Assembly (NCBI GenBank): GCA_003644265.1
Contig: QNBX01000072.1
Coordinates: 1 to 21,417, forward strand
Direction of reading: 5' to 3'
DNA length: 21,417 nt
DNA from: Planctomycetota bacterium
GTDB taxonomy: Bacteria > Planctomycetota > B15-G4
Both the position numbers and the translations under genes were made by a program. Shown here piece after piece: positions 8,074 through 14,182 of the stretch (the first letter of the stretch is position 1; each line of letters begins with the position of its first letter). The notes beneath the pieces are model-generated. The model worked only from the letters and a program-made list of their open reading frames with translations. It was not told where the DNA came from and did no database searches.

Positions 8074-9560
8074 GCGCACGACCCGGGGCGCCCGGCGGCA
8101 GCGCGGCTCCCCGACGCGGCCTCAACTTGGCGCTGCTCAAGACGCTGACCCTCTCGGCGCTGCTGTTGTGGGCCGCCCTGGGCCTGAGCGCCAAGCTGTT
8201 CCGCGCGTGTGCTCCCGCGCCGCCGACGCCGGCCGCCGACGCCCCCGTCCTGCTGGTGGGAGGCGCCGTGTTCGCGGGAGGCGAGCGGGTCGCGCAGCGG
8301 CTGCAGCACATGCTGAACGTGACGGGCGTGCTGGGTGACTCCCCGGTGCGCGTGATCCACGCCGAGTCGGCGCGGCCCGCCAGCCTGCTGCGCGCGCTGG
8401 AGGGCGCCGGGCCGGCCCGCGCCGCGCTGGTCGTGCTGGGCGACCTCTCGCTGCTGGACGGCATCGACCCCAACGCAAGGATCCCGCCACAGAAGCAGCT
8501 CAGCAGTCGGGTCATCAACTGGGACGCGTTCGACGTCGGGCTGACCCTGCTGAAGTCCTGGGCCGACCGCAACGGCACCGCGCTGGTGCTCTGCACACCC
8601 CCCCTGGGCATCCAGGGCCGCGTCGAGGTGCCTGAGCTGCTGGAGATCGTGCGCCACCTGGCGGGGCGCGGTCGCGTGCTCGACCTGAACGGGCGGTTTG
8701 CCGAGCTGGAGCCGGGGCCGCTGTTTGCCAACGGCATCGATCAGCTTGACGAGGCGGGCCACGACGCCCTGGCCGACATGCTCTACCGTGCGCTGCTGTC
8801 CCCTACGTCGCCGCTGCCCCCGCGCACGCCGACGGAGAAGCGCGCGCGCCGGCTCATGGCCGCGCTGCATGCCTGGGCCGAGGGCGACGACGACGCGCTG
8901 AAGGCCGCGGCCGACGCCGGTCTCGAGCGGCCCGGGTCCAACCGCAGCCTGTCGACCCTGGCGGCCGCGCTGGCCAGCGCGCGCCTCGGGATCACGCCGC
9001 AGACAGCCAGACTCTGGGGGCGCGTCGATCCCCAGGGCGAGATCCTGCCGGCGCTGGCCGTGGGGCGCGGCCTGTCCCAGGTCGGGTCGGCGGAGACGCG
9101 GGGTTTCGAGCGCGAGCTGGTGGCCGCGCTCGGGACGCTCGTCTCGGATGGCGAGCGGGCCCGGCGGCGGGCCGAGACGCTGACCCGCGCGCACCCCGAG
9201 CGCCTGGAGGCCTGGATGGCGCTGCTGGCCGCCGAGCTGGCCGCCGGGGGCACGCGACCGTCGCTGCCCAGCGCCAAGGCGCGCCTGCTCGTCTTTGATC
9301 GGCGACCTGTGGCGCCGGGTCGCGCGCGCGAGCTGCTCGCGGCAGGCACGCTGTCGCTGCACACCCTGCCCGCGCTGCTGGCGGTGTCGGCGCCGTACGA
9401 AGGCGCGCTGGTCACCGGCCCCGCGCTGCGCAGCGCTCAGCGCAAGGCGCGCGTGGGCTTCCGCCAGGCCGCGCTCAAGCTGCTCGACAAGCTGCTGGCG
9501 GCGGGACCCTGTCCGGAGAGCTGGCGCCGGGTTCGCGCGGCCATCGCTTCACAGAGCTGA
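8070..9560 (+). CDS. Membrane-anchored SGNH-hydrolase-like protein with apparently lost catalytic residues
   Basis: About 496 residues. GTG at 8070 overlaps the sulfatase TGA. One transmembrane helix (about 21-43) puts the rest outside the cytoplasm. Residues 59-90 (VLLVGGAVFAGGERVAQRL) match the position and pattern of SGNH block I, but GDSF is replaced by GAVF, removing the nucleophile serine. A central Rossmann-like VVLGDLSLLDGID segment follows. GIDQLDEAGHDALADML (about 222-238) matches block V, where D-x-x-H is expected, but here Asp224 is followed three residues later by Leu. The rest (about 255-496) is Ala/Leu-rich and helical, perhaps TPR-like, with no recognised domain. It is probably a non-catalytic partner of the sulfatase-fold protein; function unknown. 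The family call rests on block spacing, not on a database search. Confidence 0.7.
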   Translation: MSARPGAPGGSAAPRRGLNLALLKTLTLSALLLWAALGLSAKLFRACAPAPPTPAADAPVLLVGGAVFAGGERVAQRLQHMLNVTGVLGDSPVRVIHAESARPASLLRALEGAGPARAALVVLGDLSLLDGIDPNARIPPQKQLSSRVINWDAFDVGLTLLKSWADRNGTALVLCTPPLGIQGRVEVPELLEIVRHLAGRGRVLDLNGRFAELEPGPLFANGIDQLDEAGHDALADMLYRALLSPTSPLPPRTPTEKRARRLMAALHAWAEGDDDALKAAADAGLERPGSNRSLSTLAAALASARLGITPQTARLWGRVDPQGEILPALAVGRGLSQVGSAETRGFERELVAALGTLVSDGERARRRAETLTRAHPERLEAWMALLAAELAAGGTRPSLPSAKARLLVFDRRPVAPGRARELLAAGTLSLHTLPALLAVSAPYEGALVTGPALRSAQRKARVGFRQAALKLLDKLLAAGPCPESWRRVRAAIASQS

Positions 9561-9561
9561 C

Positions 9562-9587
9562 CGGGCCTCAGAGCGTGCGCCGGCCCG
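9562..9587. terminator. Possible bidirectional hairpin between convergent genes
   Basis: CGGGCC at 9562-9567 pairs with GGCCCG at 9582-9587 across a 14-base loop, in the 38-base gap between the SGNH-like gene and moaA, which converge here. There is no T-tract on either side, and short GC-rich inverted repeats are expected by chance at this base composition, so this is a weak candidate. Confidence 0.25.
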
Positions 9588-9598
9588 CGGGTTGCCGC

Positions 9599-10603
9599 CT
9601 ACCCGCCCACGCGGTTCATGTGCACGTGACCCTGGCCATCGTGGACCAGCGGCTTGACGCGACGCAGCACGTCAAGCGCCTCACCCAGGCGCGCGTCGGG
9701 GTCCGGGTCGGCGAGCAGGGCGCGCACGGACACCTCGCCGCCTTCAAACAGGCAGCTGCGCAGGATGCCGTCGGACGTCAGCCGCAGACGATTGCAGCTG
9801 TCGCAGAAGGGCATGGAGATCGCGGCGATGAGGCCCAGCTCCTGCCCCGTCGAGGCCAACCGATAGGTGCTGGCCGGACCGCTGCCGCGCTCGAGGGGCA
9901 CCAGCTCACCCACGGCGGCGATGCGCGCCAGGATCTCGGCGAGGGGCACACGCTCAGCGTCCAGCCCGTAGCCGTTGCTGGCCATGGGCATGAACTCGAT
10001 GAAGCGCAGCTGCAGTCCGCGCTCTGCGCTGAACGTCAGCAGATCGGGGATCTCGTCGTCGTTGAAGCCGCCCATGACGACGGCGTTGAGCTTGGTGTTG
10101 GTGAAGCCCGCCGCGGACGCGGCGTCCAGGCCCTTGAGCGCCTGCTCCAGGCCGGGACGTCGGGCCAGGCGCTCGAAGCGCTCGGGGCGCAGCGTGTCGA
10201 GGCTCACGTTGAGGCGGTCGAGACCGGCGTCCTTCAGCGCGGCCGCGTGGCGCCCCAGCAGCAGGGCGTTGGTCGTCATGACCACCTCAGGGCTGCCCGG
10301 CAGCGCCTTCAACATGGACACCAGGGTGTGCAGGCTGCGGCGCAGCAGCGGCTCCCCGCCGGTGATGCGGATCTTGTTGACGCCACGCGCCACCAGCGGA
10401 CGCGCCACCGCCACGATCTGCTCGTAGCTCAGCAGACTGTCGGGACGCAGGAAGTCCTGGTCGCTCGGCATGCAGTAGCGGCAGCGCAGATTGCAGCGGT
10501 CCGTGACCGAGACGCGCAGGTACGTGATCTTCCGCGCGGCGCCCTGCTGGAGCGCTGCGGCATCACCCGTGGTCGGGACGCGAGGAGGGTCGAAGTGGAT
10601 CAC
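9599..10603 (-). CDS. moaA: GTP 3',8-cyclase MoaA (molybdenum cofactor biosynthesis)
   Basis: A 334-residue radical SAM enzyme that, with MoaC, converts GTP to cyclic pyranopterin monophosphate, the first step of molybdopterin synthesis. The N-terminal cluster motif is CNLRCRYC (Cys37, Cys41, Cys44), followed by ITGGEPLLR and the family blocks VVMTTNALLL and LNVSLDTL. The C-terminal second [4Fe-4S] site has Cys267, Cys270 and Cys284 in FCDSCNRLRL...SC. The protein ends in the conserved Gly-Gly (RVGG). Length is normal and no key residue is missing. The start is GTG at 10603 with no strong Shine-Dalgarno; there is no in-frame ATG near it. No other moa or moe gene is adjacent, so it seems to be a single-gene unit placed between unrelated blocks. 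Confidence 0.97.
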   Translation of the reverse strand: MIHFDPPRVPTTGDAAALQQGAARKITYLRVSVTDRCNLRCRYCMPSDQDFLRPDSLLSYEQIVAVARPLVARGVNKIRITGGEPLLRRSLHTLVSMLKALPGSPEVVMTTNALLLGRHAAALKDAGLDRLNVSLDTLRPERFERLARRPGLEQALKGLDAASAAGFTNTKLNAVVMGGFNDDEIPDLLTFSAERGLQLRFIEFMPMASNGYGLDAERVPLAEILARIAAVGELVPLERGSGPASTYRLASTGQELGLIAAISMPFCDSCNRLRLTSDGILRSCLFEGGEVSVRALLADPDPDARLGEALDVLRRVKPLVHDGQGHVHMNRVGG

Positions 10604-10783
10604 GGTCGGGGCCAGGGAGAAGGTGCATCAATCTATCAGCCCATCGGCTCGCGCAGGAGGGGGCGAGGGCCGATCGGTGCGCGGGCTGCCCGACAACGAC
10701 GGGCCGCGAGGGGTAACGGGCGCGGTTGGCGGCGAGGCGCCCTGCGATCGGATCCCCACTCCGGGGACAGAAACGCTTGACGA

Positions 10784-10822
10784 AGTAAGAAATATACGAC
10801 ACATTGTCATCAAGTTCTTACT
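10784..10822. promoter_or_regulatory. Dyad-symmetric operator candidate upstream of the membrane protein / XRE regulator pair
   Basis: AGTAAGAA (10784-10791) and TTCTTACT (10815-10822) are a perfect 8-base inverted repeat. Inside, GACA (10798-10801) and TGTC (10805-10808) form a second inverted repeat with the same centre at 10803. In total 14 of 19 position pairs over the 39 bases are complementary. The segment is AT-rich in a GC-rich genome. TTGACG at 10777-10782 could be a -35 box, but the -10 at normal spacing (CACATT) is poor. A small Cro/CI-type repressor is encoded downstream, so autoregulation through this site is the natural inference. A strong Shine-Dalgarno (GGAGGAGG, 10846-10853) precedes the first start codon. 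Confidence 0.5.
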
Positions 10823-10858
10823 AGCCGTGTTCCTCGCACAGAGTCGGAGGAGGCAGCC

Positions 10859-11446
10859 ATGGGTCTCACGGATCGCTGGTCCATCGTCGCGGTGTCGGTG
10901 GCCGCCCTGTTCGTCCTCGCGGTCGGGTTGGTCGCGCACCGGATCATCCGGGGTCGGGGCGCACCGGTCTCTCCTGAAGAGCGGGCCGAGCTGGCCCAGC
11001 TGGCCATGACGCCGCTGCAGAAGCGCGCCTGGACAGGCCTGCTCGTCGGGCTCGCCATGATCCTGGCCTGCGTCGCTGTCGTCGCCAACGCCGGCACGAA
11101 GACCTACTCCGCGGATGGCGACCTGCGACTGCTGGTGGTGGGTTTCGTCTTTGTGGCCATGCTCGCCTGGCAACGCGTCCTGAGTCTCTCCAGGAGCACG
11201 AGTGGCGCGGTCCTGGACGAACGTGATCGGCGCGTGCTCCTGTTTGCCCCCCACGTGCAGACGGCTGCGGTGCTCATCACCGTCTCGTTCTGGTGCGTGG
11301 CGCTGACCGAGTCGTTCCGCGGGGAGGGCATCCCGACCGACTACATGTACCTGCTGTTCTGGTCGGTCTTCCTCACCCTCACGGTCTCCTTCTCCGCAGG
11401 CATCCTGATCGGCTACCGCTGGATAGGCACGCATGGCGAAGGCTGA
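10859..11446 (+). CDS. Multi-pass membrane protein paired with an XRE regulator (DUF2178-like)
   Basis: A 195-residue inner membrane protein with about five predicted helices, near 8-26, 57-76, 90-108, 133-150 and 162-186. Between helices three and four is a cytoplasmic-type loop with DERDRRVL (120-127). A DERD loop next to a helix, together with an adjacent small HTH gene, is typical of DUF2178-like membrane proteins. The family assignment is by pattern and is moderate; no biochemical function is established to my knowledge. ATG at 10859 is fixed by GGAGGAGG six bases upstream. The gene overlaps the regulator gene by 14 bases, so the two form one operon controlled from the dyad upstream. Confidence 0.75.
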   Translation: MGLTDRWSIVAVSVAALFVLAVGLVAHRIIRGRGAPVSPEERAELAQLAMTPLQKRAWTGLLVGLAMILACVAVVANAGTKTYSADGDLRLLVVGFVFVAMLAWQRVLSLSRSTSGAVLDERDRRVLLFAPHVQTAAVLITVSFWCVALTESFRGEGIPTDYMYLLFWSVFLTLTVSFSAGILIGYRWIGTHGEG

Positions 11447-11654
11447 CATCCGCAACATGATCCGGAAGCTGCGCTTCGAGCACGGTGAGATGACGCAGCA
11501 AAAGCTCGCAGAGCGCGCGGGCTGCACACGACAGACCATCATCGTCCTGGAGCACGGCCGCTACGTGCCGTCACTCGCCCTCGCCTTTCGGATCGCGCGG
11601 ATCTTCGGCCTCACGGTCGACGAGGTCTTCGAACTCCACGACCCACCAGGCTGA
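11433..11654 (+). CDS. Small Cro/CI-family (XRE) HTH transcriptional regulator
   Basis: A 73-residue protein that is almost only a DNA-binding domain. The helix-turn-helix is MTQQKLAERAGCTRQTIIVLE (about 20-40, longer than it needs to be shown), followed by the XRE signature GRYVPSLALAFRIARIFGL and VDEVFEL. This is the short HTH form that ends right after the domain and usually sits beside a membrane protein gene of the DUF2178/DUF3796 kind. It has no sensor domain of its own, so input may come through the co-encoded membrane protein; that is inference. The start ATG lies inside the end of the membrane protein gene. Its probable target is the 39-base dyad 0.6 kb upstream. Stop at 11652-11654 is followed after 13 bases by a long palindrome. 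Confidence 0.92.
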   Translation: MAKADIRNMIRKLRFEHGEMTQQKLAERAGCTRQTIIVLEHGRYVPSLALAFRIARIFGLTVDEVFELHDPPG

Positions 11655-11667
11655 TGCGACCCCGGGT

Positions 11668-11737
11668 CTAGCATCCGTGGCGTAAGTCATTCCGCGCGCA
11701 GCGGTGCGCTCGGAATGACTTGCGCCACGGATGCTAG
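11668..11737. terminator. 70-bp near-perfect palindrome between convergent genes (bidirectional terminator or mobile repeat)
   Basis: The left arm 11668-11694 and right arm 11711-11737 are 27 bases each and complementary except one position that makes a U-G wobble in RNA. After one mismatch the stem continues with GCGCA (11696-11700) and TGCGC (11705-11709), closed by a GCGG tetraloop. It lies exactly between the XRE gene and the convergent sigma factor gene, and the sigma stop codon (TAG, complement of 11734-11736) is within the right arm. There is no T-tract on either side, so it is not a classical intrinsic terminator, and the stem is far longer than terminators need. A bidirectional terminator or a copy of a dispersed palindromic element both fit. 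Confidence 0.8.
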
Positions 11738-12999
11738 AGGTAGTCGCTCAGCGGATCCGCGGCGCCCACGCGCTGCAGCTTCTTGAGGGCCTTGATCTGC
11801 ATCTGGCGGATGCGCTCACGCGAGACGTTGCGCTCGCTGCCGATCTCATCCAGCGTACGTGGCGGCTGCCCCCGCAGACCGTAGCGTTGCACCAGGATCT
11901 CGCGTTCGGCGTCGGTCAGGGCCTCCCCCATGACCTCTTCCAGGCGCAGGCTCAGGTCCGTCATCTCGGAGCTGGTGATGTCCTCATCGGCCTCTTCGGC
12001 CGGGAGCGCGCCGGCATAGCTGCCCTCCCCGTCATCGCGCCCCATGGGCAAATCGAGCGAGAACCAGCCGCGGTCGGTCTGCATGAGCCGCGTTGCGCCG
12101 GGTACGTCGATGTTGAATAGCTCCGAGACGTCCTTCAGGTCGGCGTCCTTGGGGTTGCGGGGCAGCTTGCCCTCGCGCCGCAGTCGACGCATCTTCTGCT
12201 GGATGTAGTTGGGCACGCGCACGATGCCTCGGTTGGCCGTGATCAGCCGCTCGACGGCCTGGCGCACCCAGAACGCAGCGTAGGTCCCGAAGCGCACGTC
12301 CTTGCGCCAATCGAACTTCTCGACCGCGCGGATCAGCGACGCGTTGCCTTCCTGCACCAGGTCCATCATGGGCACGCCGTAGGTGCGGTAGGCGTGGCTC
12401 ATACCGAGCACCAAGTAGAGGTTGCGCTCCACGATGCGCGCGCGCAGCTCGTCGTAGAGCTCGACCACGTGGCTGACCCACGGATCGCACGAGCCGCAGG
12501 GCAGCGCGTCGAGCACCGCATCGATGTCGATGGCTTCGTCGGCCTCGTTGGCCTCGGCCAGCTCCGAACGCAGCGCCTGGCAGTTGAGACCGCGCTCCAG
12601 CAGGCGCACGCGGGTCTCCTCCGGCATCTGCACATCGGCCACCAGGCTGCGCAGGCGCGCCCGGGCAAACTCCAGCCGGCGGGCCAGGGTGTGCTCCTCT
12701 GCGCGGGTCAGACGCGGCAGGCTGCGCACCAGCTCGGAGTACGCGCGCAGGTCGTCCTTGCCGCCGAAGACGTCATCCGCGGCGCCCAGCAGGGGCGGCG
12801 ACCCGAGCAGATCCTCGCCATCGCTGGACTCCACCACGAACACACCCTCGAGACCACGCAGCAGCGCCGAGAAGCGCGCGGGCGAGCTGCAACCGTGCAG
12901 CAGCAGGCGATCCAGGAGGTCGACGGGCAGCTCACCATCACGGCGAGCCTCGGCCAGGAGCCGGCGGCGATCAGCGGGCGTGGGGGCGTTGGTCTTCAT
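11734..12999 (-). CDS. RNA polymerase sigma-70 factor (group 1/2-like, with region-1.1-like N-terminus)
   Basis: A 421-residue sigma factor. Residues 10-60 (GELPVDLLDRLL ... LLRGLEGVFVVE) resemble region 1.1 of primary sigmas. Region 1.2 is near 82-118. After a variable, partly acidic stretch (about 120-180), region 2 runs from about 186 to 265: ARIVERNLYLVLG, MMDLVQEGNASLIRAVEKFD, FGTYAAFWVRQAVERLI. Region 3 lies near 281-308, a sigma-finger-like segment (SLDLPMGRDDG) near 314-324, and region 4 at 350-410 with DEIGSERNVSRERIRQ. All core parts are present, but residues differ from the usual primary sigma (LVLGMSHAYRTYG, MMDLVQEGNAS), so an alternative housekeeping-like role is likelier than RpoD. 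ATG at 12999 overlaps the MerR stop (TGATG); a longer frame to 13104 is inside MerR. Ends in the palindrome. Confidence 0.93.
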   Translation of the reverse strand: MKTNAPTPADRRRLLAEARRDGELPVDLLDRLLLHGCSSPARFSALLRGLEGVFVVESSDGEDLLGSPPLLGAADDVFGGKDDLRAYSELVRSLPRLTRAEEHTLARRLEFARARLRSLVADVQMPEETRVRLLERGLNCQALRSELAEANEADEAIDIDAVLDALPCGSCDPWVSHVVELYDELRARIVERNLYLVLGMSHAYRTYGVPMMDLVQEGNASLIRAVEKFDWRKDVRFGTYAAFWVRQAVERLITANRGIVRVPNYIQQKMRRLRREGKLPRNPKDADLKDVSELFNIDVPGATRLMQTDRGWFSLDLPMGRDDGEGSYAGALPAEEADEDITSSEMTDLSLRLEEVMGEALTDAEREILVQRYGLRGQPPRTLDEIGSERNVSRERIRQMQIKALKKLQRVGAADPLSDYL

Positions 13000-13520
13000 C
13001 AGAGGTGCTTTCGGGAGGGAGCGGCGAGGGCCGCGTGCAGCAGGGAGTTCAGTGGGGCAGGCAACGCGGATCGGCCGGCGTGACCGTCCAGGCACCGAAG
13101 ACATTGCCCGTCATAGGGCTTTCCTTCGCAGCCATTGCAGAGCGCCAACAGACCCAGGGAGGCCTTCAGCTCGTCGATCAGCTCGCGCTGAAGCGAGATG
13201 GAGTCCTCAAGCGCCTGGATCTGCCCCTGCAGGGCGTCTCGAGCTCGGCTCGTCCCAACCAGGGCGCTCTGACTGGAACCGAGCCGAGCGGCCAGGGTGG
13301 CGATCTGATCCAGGCTGAGGCCGCTGGCCTTGAGGCGACCGATGCCCCGGGCGGCGTGCTCGTGCTGTGCGTCATAGAGCCGGTAACCGCAGCGACTGCG
13401 AGCAGCCGGCGGGATCAGCGAGCGCTCCTCCCAGTACCGCAGGGTGCGCGAGGAGAGACCCAGAGCCTGGGCCAGCTCACCGATGCGGCGCGTGGGATCT
13501 GGTGCGGGAATGCGAGCCAT
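12999..13520 (-). CDS. MerR-family transcriptional regulator with C-terminal four-cysteine motif
   Basis: A 173-residue regulator. The winged HTH covers about 11-80: RRIGELAQALGLSSRTLRYWEE, then a wing with CGYRLYD and the GLSLDQI block. A coiled-coil dimer helix follows (about 92-122). The effector end has Cys128, Cys131, Cys140 and Cys143 in C-x2-C-x8-C-x2-C spacing, suited to zinc or an iron-sulfur cluster, but different from the SoxR pattern (C-x2-C-x-C-x5-C). The signal is unknown; metal or redox sensing is inference. ATG 13520 is chosen; GTG at 13523 directly before it is equally possible. The stop overlaps the sigma factor start by one base, so the regulator and sigma are made together, from a region with a MerR-box-like dyad. 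Confidence 0.92.
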   Translation of the reverse strand: MARIPAPDPTRRIGELAQALGLSSRTLRYWEERSLIPPAARSRCGYRLYDAQHEHAARGIGRLKASGLSLDQIATLAARLGSSQSALVGTSRARDALQGQIQALEDSISLQRELIDELKASLGLLALCNGCEGKPYDGQCLRCLDGHAGRSALPAPLNSLLHAALAAPSRKHL

Positions 13521-13554
13521 CACGGCACACCTGACGGGGCGGGTTCCCCGTCGT

Positions 13555-13578
13555 AACGTTTACGCGCACGTAAAGGTT
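13555..13578. promoter_or_regulatory. MerR-box-like inverted repeat upstream of the MerR-sigma operon
   Basis: AACGTTTACG (13555-13564) and CGTAAAGGTT (13569-13578) are complementary at nine of ten positions around a four-base centre CGCA. Long dyads with TTTACG half-sites are typical operators of MerR-family regulators, for example those of LiuR-type proteins. It lies 35 bases upstream of the MerR start codon, where an autoregulatory site would be expected. Clear -35 and -10 elements flanking it on the minus strand could not be identified. No other gene start is close on the plus strand, so it most likely serves the MerR-sigma operon. Confidence 0.6.
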
Positions 13579-13653
13579 GGCTGCGTCACGAAGCCGACAC
13601 GCCCGAGCCCAACCCGATCGACGTCACAGCGTCAAAGTGGTGACTAAGAGCGC

Positions 13654-14100
13654 TTAACCAGCGCGGATCTGAAGCACAAGGTGATACAGACCCAATATCA
13701 GGTAGAACCCAAACCCGATCCCCAAGGCAATGCGCGCTGGCTTGAAGTTCTTATGAAGAAGAACAAACATTAGGCATAAGCCAGACAACACACCCTTGGC
13801 CACCACGAAGAACGAGGCGCCCTGGTTGATCATCCACTGGGCCACCGGGTTGAGCTCTCGCCCGCCCTTGCCCAGGTAGCTGAGGGTCGCCACCGAATCA
13901 AACACCGTAAGGATGAAAAAGAACACCAGAAGAGAGACAACCCGGGCATCGTAGAGATCGACGAAGGTCTCTTCGGACTCGTCGCCCCGGCGGCCTCCCT
14001 TGCGCCGTCCAGCCCGCAGGGACCAGCGGCTGAGCATGGGTGTGGGGCGCTGCCGGCGGTCGGGGCCGCGGTAGGGAAGGCTGGAATCGGACGCATCCAT
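13654..14100 (-). CDS. Small membrane protein, DUF5658-like
   Basis: A 148-residue protein. The N-terminal 45 residues are polar and Arg-rich (YRGPDRRQRPTPMLSRW, then GRRKGGRRGDE), followed by helices near 53-75, 95-115 and 122-144. The motif DSVATLSYL...RELNPVAQW with Asn-Pro between helices one and two is the pattern of DUF5658 proteins, and the RRQRPTPMLSRW segment is common before that domain in high-GC bacteria. No function is known to me. ATG at 14100 is chosen; the frame stays open to 14310 but that part overlaps the divergent GT-C gene and looks non-coding. The C-terminal half of the gene is visibly less GC-rich than its neighbours (see findings). It is preceded by an 82-base gap to the divergent GT-C start and followed by 133 bases holding the MerR box. 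Confidence 0.75.
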   Translation of the reverse strand: MDASDSSLPYRGPDRRQRPTPMLSRWSLRAGRRKGGRRGDESEETFVDLYDARVVSLLVFFFILTVFDSVATLSYLGKGGRELNPVAQWMINQGASFFVVAKGVLSGLCLMFVLLHKNFKPARIALGIGFGFYLILGLYHLVLQIRAG

Positions 14101-14182
14101 GTCCGCTCTCGTCGGCCGGCGGGGGTCCCGACCTGTGCACTTCTTTGGCGAGCCGCAGCGCGGCGGCGGCTTGAGGTGTCGG

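Noticed and set aside
10777..10805. Standard sigma-70 promoter TTGACG-17-CACATT
   Set aside because: The -10 matches the consensus at only three of six positions; mentioned within the operator entry but not called as a promoter.
14099..14182. ATG 14099 as start of the GT-C gene, sharing CATG with the divergent DUF5658 start
   Set aside because: The added residues show no pattern, and ATG 14183 has a GAGG ribosome binding site; kept only as an alternative.
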